Part shown: positions 1 to 9,882 of the stretch, in pieces | Position numbering within the stretch: the stretch's first letter is position 1 | How the letters are laid out: each line of letters begins with the position of its first letter | Source of the DNA: Deltaproteobacteria bacterium | GTDB taxonomy: Bacteria > Myxococcota_A > UBA796 > CAJQPC01 | Length of the DNA stretch: 64,000 bases | Reading direction: 5' to 3' | Assembly (NCBI GenBank): GCA_016717595.1 | Contig: JADKFE010000129.1 | Location: 1 to 64,000 of the forward strand | Made by a program: the position numbers and the translations under genes | The notes under the pieces: model-generated | What the model was told of the DNA's origin: nothing | The model's input: only the letters and a program-made list of their open reading frames with translations | The model's database searches: none

Positions 1-624
1 CGCCATGAACCGCGCTCAGCCCGCGCGCTTCCGGCAGGCCTTCGGGGAACCGCCGCCGAGCTCCTCGCGACGACGTCGGCGCCCACCGCCTCCGCTCGCT
101 TGAGGCCGGTGGCCGGCGCCGTGCTGTGGAGCTCGCCGTGGACCACGCGCTTCGACGCCGCTGGGCGTGACCCTGCCCTCAGGCGGTGCAGCTCCACGTC
201 GCCGCGACGAGCGAGTACGCGGTCGCCGCCGAGCAGGCCGCCGCGGTGCTCGGCCTGGCGGCAGCCAGCGCGCCCTGCTGTTCCTCTTCGACCGAGCGGT
301 GCATCAAGGGCCTGGCGCCGTTGTGCCTGTGGCGGAGAGCTTCGCCGGTTGGCGAGGAAAAGCCTCGGAGGCGGCGCTTCTCGACGCCGTCGCCGATCGC
401 CTCTCGTCCAGCTATCGGCTTCTGAGGCTCCCGGGAAGCTCTGCCGTAACGGTGACTGCTCTCAGAGGTGGCAGCGGGTCGCCCATCGGCTTTACCTCGG
501 CAACCCGCCCACTTGGCCGGTGCTGAAAAGTGCCGCCGACGAGTGGCACCTCATGGCTGGGCCCTACGACCTGGCCGATCTCGTGATTCGCCGGAGCGCC
601 GCCGCGCTCCGCGCTGGAGGCTGA
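1..624 (+). other. Unresolved stretch, possibly a broken coding region
   Basis: No single reading frame here reads like a normal protein. Short protein-like segments occur in all three forward frames, for example an alanine-rich helix-like segment near 186-260, a segment with ALLFLFDRAVHQG near 265-310, and a segment containing DEWHLMAGPYDLADLVIRR near 538-600. Together they suggest one coding sequence interrupted by several frameshifts, running up to the GTG start at 626. I recognise no family. It may be a decayed gene or error-rich sequence at the window edge. Confidence 0.3.
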
Positions 625-625
625 C

Positions 626-1196
626 GTGAAGACGATCTTGAGGCTAGTGATCACCTGGGCCTGTGCTCTGGCCCCCATGCAGGGCTGCAAGTCCTCAGAC
701 GACCCCCCGACCGAGGAGCTCGACCCGGCGGTGGCCATCGGCTGCGGCAACGGCGGCTTTTGGGAGGTCATCTACCAGGCCTCGGACCCCGGCACCATCG
801 AGGTGAAGGACTCCGGCACCTTCACCTGGTCCAGCAGCACCAGCGCCGGGTGCCACGTCGCCACCACGACGGCCTGGTGCTCGCCGAAGGTCAGCGGCAC
901 CGAGATCACCTGGGCGGCGCCCGCCGGGGCCCGCCTGGTAGTCGACGGCGCCTGCGTTCAGGCCAGCACCCACGGCACGACGCTCTGGGATGAGGCCTCC
1001 TGTCCCTTGAAAGCTCGACATGGACCGGCTGCCCGTAGAGCCAGAGGCAGAGGCAGAGCCGGAGCTTGTGCTGCTGAGCTCCGGCCTGAGCTTGGGCGCC
1101 TTGAGCTCACCCAGGGTCCAGGCCTGCTTGAAGCGCATGTCGGTGAGCGCGCCGCCTCACCCGGGCGACGATCAGCGCAACAACATGTCAGGCTGA
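626..1196 (+). CDS. Putative small lipoprotein, frameshifted C-terminus
   Basis: Start is GTG at 626, preceded by GGAGG five bases upstream. The N-terminus is a type II signal peptide with the lipobox MQGC (Cys at residue 21), so the product should be an outer-envelope lipoprotein. The mature part has paired cysteines (GCGNGGFW, SAGCHVATTTAWC) and looks like a small beta-rich domain. After about residue 127 the frame turns into low-quality Arg/Ala sequence up to a stop at 1240. The neighbouring frame continues sensibly with an acidic segment (DRLPVEPEAEAEPELVLLSS) to a TGA at 1194-1196, so one frameshift near 1005-1015 is likely. Function unknown. Confidence 0.55.
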
Positions 1197-1309
1197 GGGC
1201 CTCGCCGCAGGAGCGCGCCGTTTCGGGCCCGGGTCGATGAGGCCGAGTGGCGCGCTTCGCGGAGCCGCGAGGCTTCCCATAGGCGTGAATAAAGGGGTAT
1301 AGGGACATC

Positions 1310-1621
1310 ATGGTCCTGCTCGATCCGGTCAACACCCCTGGCGGAAGAGAGCTCGGCACGCTCCGCAACGTGTGGCGCGTGAAAGACGAGCAAGGAAGGG
1401 TGTATTGGGCCTACATCGAGACGCGCGGTAACCAGGTGAAGATCACGGGCTACGCGATGCAGCCGGTAGAGGAGTTCAAGCACAACGACGCATCGGGCGC
1501 GCTTCTGGGGGCAGGACTTGGCGCAGCCTTTGGCGCGTCGATTGGCGGCCCACCGGGCGCGATCGTCGGCGGCCTGTTCGGCTTTCTGCTCGGCGCGTCG
1601 GGGCCCGCGAAGAACAAGTGA
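1310..1621 (+). CDS. Small protein with C-terminal glycine-zipper membrane segment
   Basis: A 103-residue protein starting at ATG 1310. Residues 1-60 form a charged soluble part (RNVWRVKDEQGRVYWAYIE). Residues 62-95 are a Gly/Ala-rich hydrophobic stretch with regular GxxxG spacing (GAGLGAAFGASIGG, GAIVGGLFGFLLGA), the hallmark of a glycine zipper that packs two membrane helices. Such proteins usually sit in the inner or outer membrane; the exact role is unknown. A second membrane protein starts 25 bases downstream, so the two may be co-transcribed. Confidence 0.6.
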   Translation: MVLLDPVNTPGGRELGTLRNVWRVKDEQGRVYWAYIETRGNQVKITGYAMQPVEEFKHNDASGALLGAGLGAAFGASIGGPPGAIVGGLFGFLLGASGPAKNK

Positions 1622-1646
1622 CGTTCACCGAGCACTTTTTACAACT

Positions 1647-2203
1647 ATGCCAGGAGGACCCCATCACGGTTTCGTGACTGGCCTCGCGTTGAGTGCCCTG
1701 GGCTTGGCGGCGCTTACTCGACGTGGTGGCGTTGACACGAGCCTGATCATTCAGCTCTTCGGCAACTTCGCGACGCTTGGGACCTTGTTGAAGTGCATCG
1801 ACTGGGGACTAAAACAGTCCGTCCAGGCTGAGACCACCAGTTATCGTCCTTCGGGCACGGACTTTGTCCTGCTGGCTGGCATGGTCGTGGCGGCTGTTTG
1901 GTCCAACTTCGGGTCGTTGTTCTCTCTGCTGACTGGTTCCATCACTCAGAACAGCCTGATCGAGCGGGCTCAATTCTGGATAGGCTCTGGACCGCCATTC
2001 GTGCCGGAATGGGTCGTGCATAGACTTGGCGTGCAGGCCCCTCCGGTGTCGGAAGATGAAGAGGCCCTGCGTGCCCGAACGGCAGCACCCGCGACAGCCC
2101 CTCGAAGCCGCACGGCTGGGCCGAGGGCGCGCCCGCGGACGAAGCGCTGCCCACGTTGAGGACCGGGGAGCGCGACCAGGTCACCCGCTCGACCGACGTT
2201 TGA
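1647..2203 (+). CDS. Putative membrane protein, probably frameshifted near the C-terminus
   Basis: I chose ATG 1647 (MPGGPHHGFVTG) because upstream in-frame sequence is the shadow of the preceding gene. The product has hydrophobic segments near residues 9-24, 29-46 and 71-93 and a linker before the C-terminal EWVVHRLGVQAPPVSEDEE. The open frame continues to 2159 with an Arg/Pro-rich tail that looks out of frame. A shift near 2085 gives a better tail (PSKPHGWAEGAPADEALP) ending at 2203. No family recognised. It ends tail-to-tail with the Bro-N-like gene on the other strand. Confidence 0.5.
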
Positions 2204-3271
2204 GCGGCTGGATGCGCTCAAGCTCACCGTTCGCGCGCTCAAGCTCGGTGCGCAGCCGCTTGAGCTCATCCGCCGGGTCAGGGCCCGGGCTCCAGCGCCA
2301 GCCCGAGAGCTGGAGCGAGAAGCCGCTGACCACCTTGGCACCCCATCTGCTGCGCGACCAGCGACAACGCCCGGACGAGCTGAAAGTCGTCCATGCGACT
2401 CAGGAGATCCTTCGCCTGGGCCTCAACCAGCCAGCCCTTCGCCTTCGCCTCCTCCAGCAGCGGATCACCCTCAAAGGTCGCCAGCGTCATGCCTATCGCT
2501 GAGGCCACGCCCTTCCACACCTCCGCGTGCCACGACTTTACGTCGCAGTTGTTCAGCAGGCGCAGCGTCCGGTACATCAGGTGGTCCCGCACCTCCAGAA
2601 AGGTGTGCTGGTGGCCCTCCGTGTCGTACCTGTCCACCGCGTTCATTTGCCAGTCGATGATGTAGTTGTACTTGAGGTCGGCGAGGCCGCGCGCCCTCGT
2701 GAGCAACGGGCGCGGGCGACCACCGCCAAGCCGGGAGCCTCGACCGCCACGCGCCTTGGGGGGCGGTGGGGGCGGCGCGACTGGCTCCGCTGCTTGGGCC
2801 TTCCCACGCTCCGGCAGCACGACGTCCACGAGCCAGCGTCGGAAGGCCCGTCCTTGAGCGGTGCGGGAGAGGATGGCGGCGAGCTGGGCGCCGCTCTCGG
2901 TGAGCAGGATGAGGTTGGGTGTTCGGGGATCAACCACCTCCCGTTCGGGGAGGTAGTCCTCCTGATACAGCCCGATCCGGGCGGTAGTTCTCAGCAACTG
3001 CCGCCCGATCCGGGCGGCAGTTCACAACAGCTTGAACGCGGCCGACCGTTGTTGGTGAGCTTTGACGAAGTCGCGGCCCTCCTCAAAGTCATCGGCCCAC
3101 TTCTGGCTGACGTTGTTCGCCAGCTTGGAGGGATCCGTAACCAAAGCGCCTCGCCCACCTGTTGAGCGAGAAATACCGCTCGCCCCTCATACTGATCGTC
3201 AGAATCTCGATGGTGTTGAAGGTGTGTGGGACCAGGGTACACTTCTCCCCGTCGACTACATCGTCGTTCAT
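2181..3271 (-). pseudogene. Bro-N / phage antirepressor-like protein, interrupted
   Basis: Residues around 2890-2810 carry the typical BRO-family N-terminal signature: TPNLILLTESGAQLAAIL followed by AFRRWLVDVVLPE. Proteins of this family act as phage antirepressors or DNA-binding regulators. The best start is ATG 3269-3271 with GAGGT just upstream. The frame is broken near 3135 (between RRFGYG and DPSKLANNVSQKWADD), then meets an in-frame TGA at 3022-3024 inside a short tandem duplication, then runs from 2997 to 2278. Another shift near 2335 restores a coiled-coil tail (DELKRLRTELERANGELERI) ending at 2181. A Pro-rich and basic linker separates the domains. It is divergent from an XRE regulator, as in phage switch regions. 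Confidence 0.7.
2962..3030 (-). repeat. Tandem duplication (about 33 bp) carrying an in-frame TGA
   Basis: On the minus strand two adjacent near-identical units encode LL*TAARIGRQ and then LLRTTARIGLYQ, in the same frame. The first unit contains the TGA at 3024-3022. The same sequence makes a perfect 12-bp stem (AACTGCCGCCCG / CGGGCGGCAGTT) with a 3-base loop at 2996-3022. No T-run follows, so a terminator role is not supported. Confidence 0.6.
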
Positions 3272-3330
3272 GGTGACCTCGATGTGGTTGGCAGGCCCGA
3301 GGGAGGTTGCTTCTCCCCCGGGCCACTTTT

Positions 3331-3355
3331 GTGCAAGAATACTTGCACGAGCAAG
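3331..3355. promoter_or_regulatory. Overlapping palindromes, candidate XRE/Cro operator
   Basis: Positions 3331-3348 read GTGCAAG-AATA-CTTGCAC, a perfect 7-bp inverted repeat. The right arm is reused in a second inverted repeat, CTTGC-ACGA-GCAAG (3342-3355). The spacing is close to one helical turn per half-site. The site lies in the roughly 130-bp gap between the divergent Bro-N-like gene (start 3271) and the XRE regulator (start near 3405), where a Cro/CI-type protein would bind to control both. A TATAC motif follows at 3358. Confidence 0.6.
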
Positions 3356-3404
3356 AGTATACGCGACGGGTGGAATACCTGCAAGCGTGAAGATAGAAGT
3401 CTCC

Positions 3405-3654
3405 ATGCCGCGCCAGCCCCAAGCCAAGCTCCGCCCTTGCTGCCGCCATCCAAGCGAAACGTGCTGATCTACGCCAACAGGATGCTGCGGATGAGCTCGG
3501 TGTGTCAGGCGGCACGCTCTCCCGCCTGGAGCGGGGCACGCACCTCCCCAGCGCCGACACCGCGCTCAAGCTCGCCCGTTGGCTTGGCTGGTCGATGGAG
3601 CGGGTCATGGAGGCCGCGAAGGCCCCGGCCTCCTCGCCGGAGGAGAGGCCCTAA
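3405..3654 (+). CDS. XRE/Cro-family helix-turn-helix regulator (one frameshift)
   Basis: The frame ending at TAA 3652-3654 encodes a classical XRE fold: AAIQAKRADLRQQDAADELG, then VSGGTLSRLERGTHLPSADT, ALKLARWLGWSMERVME. This covers all five helices with the Q-x-x-x-A and SRLERG recognition-helix motifs. There is no in-frame start after the TAG at 3394. ATG 3405 (MPRQPQAKL) in the adjacent frame gives a sensible N-terminus if one base is gained or lost near 3430. Total about 83 residues. It probably represses itself and the divergent Bro-N-like gene. Confidence 0.75.
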
Positions 3655-3691
3655 TCTTAGCCCCGCCCGCAGGACTACGGGTGAACGCCCA

Positions 3692-4186
3692 ATGAAGGGG
3701 AAGTCCTTCACTCCCACGAGGTCGTTCATGTTCGCGTTTCTGCTTTCGTCTCTGCTGTTGAACCCTGTCCATGCGGCGCCGCTCCCCGCGAGCGAGTTCA
3801 AGTCCATCGCCGGAGCCTGGGTCGTCACCTCGACGGCGCTCCCCGGTGGAACCTGTGCCACGGCCTCCAGCGCTGGGTCCACCAGCACCTATCTGTGGCT
3901 GGTTGGGGCCTCCGGCACGCAGGAGATCTCGGTCAGCGTGCAAGGTGAGACGGGCTTCCCAAAGATGGACGGCACCTACACATCGGACGGACTCTTCGTC
4001 GCAGGCTTAGGGCCGGTCACCGAAGGAAGCAACGTGTACCCAATGGCTGACTTCCGCCTCCAGAAGCAGGCGGACGGCACCTTCACAGGCACTCGCCGCT
4101 ATCACTCAGTTTGGCCGTTGCCCTCCACGCCAGGCATGTTCTACGCCTGTAGCGTCGAGTACGCCGTCACCGCGAAGAAGCAGTAG
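3692..4186 (+). CDS. Secreted protein of unknown function
   Basis: A 164-residue protein from ATG 3692. The N-terminus MKGKSFTPTRSF plus a hydrophobic core and VHAA is a Sec signal peptide with likely cleavage near residue 29. The mature protein starts ASEFKSIAGAWVVTS and has a compact beta-rich look with repeated GTYTSDG / GTFTGTRRY strands and two cysteines (GGTCATA, FYACSVEY). It resembles small lipocalin-like or 'crystal violet-response' folds only in general pattern, so no family is claimed. The gene begins 37 bases after the XRE stop. Confidence 0.65.
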   Translation: MKGKSFTPTRSFMFAFLLSSLLLNPVHAAPLPASEFKSIAGAWVVTSTALPGGTCATASSAGSTSTYLWLVGASGTQEISVSVQGETGFPKMDGTYTSDGLFVAGLGPVTEGSNVYPMADFRLQKQADGTFTGTRRYHSVWPLPSTPGMFYACSVEYAVTAKKQ

Positions 4187-4656
4187 ACGCCGACCGACGA
4201 CGGCGGCGGCCCTCAGCCAGAAGGGCATGAGGCCGCCGCCTGGGTGTCCACGTCGAGGCTCGACATCAAAGCCATCAACGGCTCGATGTCGGGCTTGCGC
4301 TGCTTCAGGGGAGCCAGGCCGAGGCCTGCACCAGCAGGAGGCGCGGCTCGTCACCGAGGGCTCACCGCGGCGAGGCCTGGCTCGCCATTGAGCTCCGCCT
4401 CGCTCACCGCTCACAGCCTCCAAGTCCCTCACCGTTCCCAGAATCGGGGCGCGGCCACAGCGCACAAGTAAAATCAATCACTTGTGCGACTCGTTGAGAT
4501 TAGAAGTGTAAAGGAGACGAGGTCGCTTGCAAGCACAACACCGTTGATGTACACAGAAGATCCCCTCCTCGGCTCGTCCCTGGGCCGCCTCCTCCGCCGC
4601 TGCTCCTCCCCGGAGCCCCCTCCCCTCGCCGCCGCGCGCCCTCCTCGGAGCCTCCC
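4187..4656. other. Intergenic region with hairpin and possible broken minus-strand ORF
   Basis: A perfect 10-bp inverted repeat GGCGGCGGCC / GGCCGCCGCC lies at 4202-4240 (19-base loop), possibly a terminator-like hairpin without a T-run. On the minus strand, 4407-4213, two frames joined by shifts read SEAELNGEPGLAAVS ... DEPRLLLVQASAW ... LKQRKPDIEPLMALMSSLD and stop at 4213. This may be a small damaged gene. 4470-4560 is less GC-rich (AAGTAAAATCAATCACTTG) and is the likely promoter zone for the gene at 4657. Confidence 0.35.
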
Positions 4657-7012
4657 ATGGCCGCCTTGCCCTCGCTCTCTGCCGCGCCCTCTCTTCGTTG
4701 GTCTGCCGCCGGGCTCTCGCCCCAAGAGCTGAGCCGCCGTTTTGTGGGTCAGACGTCTGTTCTGCGGGCCTTGGTGGGCCGCTTGGGGCGCAGCGCCGAG
4801 AGCGCCGAGCCGCCGCACCGCCTCGTGGTGGGGCCTTCAGGCTCGGGCAGAACAATGTTGTTGCGTCGGGTGGAGGTGGCCGTCACCGACCACAAGGAGC
4901 TGAGCGCCCGCTGGCGCGCCGTGCGCCTGCCCGAGCGGCTGTGGCGGGCCTCGCGGCTCTCCGATGTGTGGCTCATGGCCTTAGAGACCCTGCGCCCGGC
5001 GCTTGTGGCCGAGGGCCAAGACGGGGCGCTGCTTCAGTCGCAGCTCGACGCGCTCTTGCTCATCGAGGATGACAACAAGGCTGATGTTGAGGCCCTGGAC
5101 CTGCTCTGCGCCTGGGCTGGGCGCGGCGTGGCCTTGCTGATCGACGGCCTCGACCACACGCTCAGCCGCATCGACGGCGGGGCGGCGGCCCTGGCGCGGC
5201 GGCTGGAGGAGGAGCCCCGGCTGCTGGTGCTCGCGACGGCGGACGAGGCCGTGACCGACGCCGCGCTCAAGGGCGTGTTCTCCACCTTGACCCTCTCCCC
5301 GCTCAGCGAGGCCGAGGCCCAGGCCCTCGTCGCGCGGCTCGGCGACGGCGCCCAGCGTGTCGTCACCACCGAGCCCGGCCGCCTCCGCGCCATCGTGCAG
5401 CTCTTCGGCGCCTGGCCCCGCCCCTTGGCCCTCCTCGGCGCCGCCTGGTGTGACGACCCCTCTGGCGACGCCTCCACAGATCTGTTGCGTCTCCTCGACG
5501 CCTTACGCCCGGTGTACGCCGCGCGCCTCGCGGAGCTGCCGCCGCAGTCGCAGCAGGTGTTGGCGGCCATCGCCGAGCGCTGGGACCCCATCGCCGCCGG
5601 CCCGCTCTCCCGCGCCCTGCGTATGCAGGTGCGCCTGGCCTCGGCCCAGCTCAGCCGCCTCACGTCCTTGGGCTTCGTGCAGAAGGTGGACCTGCCTCAG
5701 CACGCGCGCCTGGGCTTTCAGCTCTGTGACCGTGGCCTCGCCTTGTCACTTCTGCGCGGCGACACCCAAGCCGAGCTTCGTGGCCTCGCCGAGCTGGTGA
5801 GCCTCACCGCGCCGCCCCAGGCGCAGGACGCCTTGGCCCCGTTCATCGGCCCCGACCCCGACCTGAAGACTGAAGCAAAAATTCGCAAAGAGCGCATGAC
5901 GGCCCTTCGTGGCCGGGTGGCGAGCACACGCCCGGACTGGCCCGCGCCTTGGTCTTCAGAGCTGTTCACCGGGGTGCTGCTCACCGCGCCGATCTCCCTG
6001 AGCGCCCGTGAGCGTGTGCTGGAGCGCCTCCGCGCCGCTGGGTCTGAGGAGGTCAAAGACGTCGCGCTGGCCTTGTCCTATCGTCTGGGCCTCGTCGGTC
6101 TGCTGCACGGGGAGGCCACGTCCCAGGCCCTCGCCCAGGCCAGCCTCTCCGGTGAGCTCTCGGGGCCCGATGACCTGCCCGGCGCGGGAGTCCGCCGCCC
6201 GGCGTCCTGCGACAGCCGGGCCTGCTCGGCCTGGTCCGGCTCACCGCGCCGCCCGCCGCGCCGCTGAAGGTGACCTCGACGAGCTGGCGATGCCCTTTGA
6301 GTCTGACGGCGGCACGCGCCTGGCCTGGGCCATCGCCGCCGCGCGTTTCCCCAGCTTCGACGCCCGGGTCAAAGAGGCCGTCGCCGCCGCCTGGGCCCAA
6401 GGAGTACGAGACGACCGCCTGCCCGTCGCCGCCGCCTGGGCCGTGGCCGAGGGTGGGCTGCCGATGCACGCTGATGAGTCCGAGCTGCGCCGCGGCCTCA
6501 CCCGCCGCCCGGAGCACCCCTTGCTCCTCGCGGGCTTGGGCGCTCTGCTCACTGCTCAAGATCGCCGCGAGGAGGCCGAGCGTCTGCTGCGCAGCGCGGA
6601 CCTGCTGCTACAAGACGGCGAGACCGTCGCCGCCTGCCTGCCCGAGACCCTGGCCTCGTACTTCTTTGACGCCCTGGAGGACGGCTCCCGGCGAGCCGCC
6701 CTGCGACCCTGCGCGGACTTCACCCGCCGCCCCTTGGCCACGCCTCTTGCTGCGTGACCCGGCCCGCTGCGGGAGGCCCTGGCCCTGCTCAGCGCGGACG
6801 GCGCCGACCCACGCCCCGCCCTGTTCACCTGCCTGCGCGATGAGCTGCACGCCGGTCGCCCCGCCGTGGTCAGCGCGGCCCTCGCTGCCTTGGGCCTCGA
6901 TCGTCGCTGGCGGGCGTTAGACGCCGCGGCCCGGGCGAAGCTGGAGGGCCCCGCGACCTTAGACGCCTTGGCGGTTGAGGTGCGCGCGGTCGCTGTGGGC
7001 CTCGGGCGGTAG
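4657..7012 (+). CDS. P-loop ATPase with winged-helix and helical C-terminal region, frameshifted
   Basis: Starts at ATG 4657 (GGAG seven bases upstream). Residues 30-66 give a P-loop ATPase start: FVGQTSVLRALVGRL and Walker A GPSGSGRT, where the usual Lys is Arg. A Walker B-like GVALLIDGLDHTL follows near residue 160, then LATADEAVT and a winged-helix-like segment (RALRMQVRLASAQLSRLTSLG). This order matches the ATPase modules of the kinases at 48-60 kb but lacks a kinase domain. The frame is lost near 6190. The protein resumes in frame from about 6270 (DELAMPFESDGGTRLAWAIAAARF) with helical repeats, is disturbed again near 6740-6760, and ends ALAVEVRAVAVGLGR at 7012. Around 785 residues when joined. 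Confidence 0.65.
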
Positions 7013-7078
7013 TCAGAAACCTGTAAGGAGCCACAAACCCTCAAATCCTCCGGGTAATCTCTGGGCCCGGAGGAATGG

Positions 7079-8648
<1,570 letters not shown>

Positions 8649-8675
8649 CAAGATGATAGGATTGTAGGGTACGAT

Positions 8676-8697
8676 CCGAGCGTGGCCCCACGCTCGG
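8676..8697 (+). promoter_or_regulatory. Perfect inverted repeat overlapping a Shine-Dalgarno sequence
   Basis: CCGAGCGTGG and CCACGCTCGG are perfect 10-bp arms separated by two bases. The right arm ends inside the GGAGG at 8696-8700 that serves the microprotein start at 8708. In RNA the hairpin would partly cover the ribosome site. In DNA it could be an operator, or it could end the upstream transcript. Confidence 0.5.
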
Positions 8698-8707
8698 AGG
8701 GTGCAAG

Positions 8708-8800
8708 ATGACTCCTTGGCTGCTCGCTGTCTCGGCCTTCGCCTTCTTCTACGCTCCGCTTCGGACCTTCTTTGGCGGTGGACAAAAAAAAAACGCCTAA
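8708..8800 (+). CDS. 30-residue single-span membrane microprotein
   Basis: ATG 8708 is preceded by GGAGG with a seven-base gap. The product begins MTPWLLAVSAFAFFYAPL and ends GGGQKKNA. One hydrophobic helix covers residues 3-22, followed by a Gly hinge and a Lys-containing tail, which fits a small inner-membrane protein. The stop is TAA at 8798. An A9 tract lies just before the stop and makes the exact C-terminus sensitive to run-length error. No homologue known to me; the call rests on the ribosome site and composition. Confidence 0.45.
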   Translation: MTPWLLAVSAFAFFYAPLRTFFGGGQKKNA

Positions 8801-8924
8801 CTCCTAGTGAATCATGGTATTGTCTTCTTGCTTCCTCATAGTTGTGGTCCCCGACGGATTTCAATGTTGATGTAGGAGCGCTGGCTAGGAACCTCGCCCA
8901 TCGGCGACATCAAAATGGTGACAA

Positions 8925-9524
8925 ATGTATAGGCTTCTTCTTGTTCTCTCTCTGGGATTCACTGGCTGCGCTGTTGAGAGTTCCGGGTCGTATGACGCTG
9001 AGACGGGCCCTGTTGCCGAATCCGTGCAAAGTGGCGCCATCGCCGAGACGGCTGACTACTCGGATGAGTTTCTACTTTCCCTTGATGAAGAGGCCTTTGA
9101 CGAGTTGCTAGACGACATCGATCAACAATACGTATCGGACGAGGAAGGCTATCTTGGCGAGAGAGGCGAGTGGATGACCCCACCGCCTGGCACCCACTCC
9201 AAGAGCGTTTACGAGAAGACCGACCCCGACACCACCGGTTGTAGCGCGACCGCCATCACCGTGGCAAAAGTAACCTCGGGATCGATGACTGTATACCTTC
9301 GCTATTCGACGAGCTGCAAGACCAATTGGGCGAAGGCTACCCGAAGCAGCAACGGCTATCTTGCCGCCAAGATCCAGACCTCAAGTTATACCTACACAAA
9401 CTCGCTGAGCTCTGCGACCAACATTTACACCTACCAGTCTTATTGCCCGACTGGGTCATGTACTGCACGAGCCTGCGGTCGCTTGTCCTCGGGCGCCTCC
9501 TGGACGTGTACTGGATACTACTGA
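8925..9524 (+). CDS. DUF2690-like secreted lipoprotein
   Basis: A 199-residue protein from ATG 8925 with a short lipoprotein signal and lipobox FTGC (Cys 15). An acidic linker (FLLSLDEEAFDELLDDIDQQY) leads into a C-terminal domain from about residue 95. There TTGCSATAITVA, VTVYLRY-like strands, YSTSCKTNWAKAT and paired cysteines match the pattern of DUF2690, a family best known from actinobacterial secreted proteins. The gene and its upstream 150 bp are clearly less GC-rich and use A/T-ending codons more than the neighbours, which suggests acquisition by transfer. Function unknown. Confidence 0.7.
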   Translation: MYRLLLVLSLGFTGCAVESSGSYDAETGPVAESVQSGAIAETADYSDEFLLSLDEEAFDELLDDIDQQYVSDEEGYLGERGEWMTPPPGTHSKSVYEKTDPDTTGCSATAITVAKVTSGSMTVYLRYSTSCKTNWAKATRSSNGYLAAKIQTSSYTYTNSLSSATNIYTYQSYCPTGSCTARACGRLSSGASWTCTGYY

Positions 9525-9542
9525 GCGCGCATGAGCCTCCGA

Positions 9543-9569
9543 GGCAGGCCTCCGCGAGGGTGGCCTGCC
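9543..9569 (+). terminator. Hairpin after the DUF2690-like gene
   Basis: GGCAGGCC and GGCCTGCC form perfect 8-bp arms around an 11-base loop, 18 bases after the stop at 9524. There is no clear T-run, so it is only a weak intrinsic terminator candidate. Confidence 0.35.
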
Positions 9570-9882
9570 CGATCGGATACGGCTAATTCGTCGTTATGTG
9601 GCAATGCCCTCGTTACGATGGGCAACTATGCTGCTGTTCATGCTACCGCTGGCTCATGTTGTTCCCGCTCTTGTTCGTCGGGTGGGCGACGAGCTTAGAG
9701 ACCTTGAGCCAGAGCCGATCTTCTCAGCGAGCCGCCGCGGGGGTCGGCGGGGTCGGGCTTGGGCAGCACGAGCCCAACGAGGGTCTTCATCACGAGCCTC
9801 ACACGCATCAGGCCTCCTCAGCGCAGCATACCCGCATCGGGCCGGTTATGGCCGAGCGGTCACCCCAAGGCGAGAGGACCGC
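9570..9882. other. Intergenic region without a convincing gene
   Basis: An open frame from 9598 begins with a hydrophobic stretch (MLLFMLPLAHVVPALV) but becomes Arg/Ser-rich and runs into the MaoC-like gene in the same frame. On the minus strand a short start (MKTLVGLVLPKPDPADP) is also seen. Neither is supported by a good ribosome site. It may be remnant sequence plus the promoter for 9883. Confidence 0.3.

Noticed and set aside
2996..3022. Intrinsic terminator
   Set aside because: The 12-bp stem has no T-run on either strand and lies inside a reading frame that continues in the duplicated copy.
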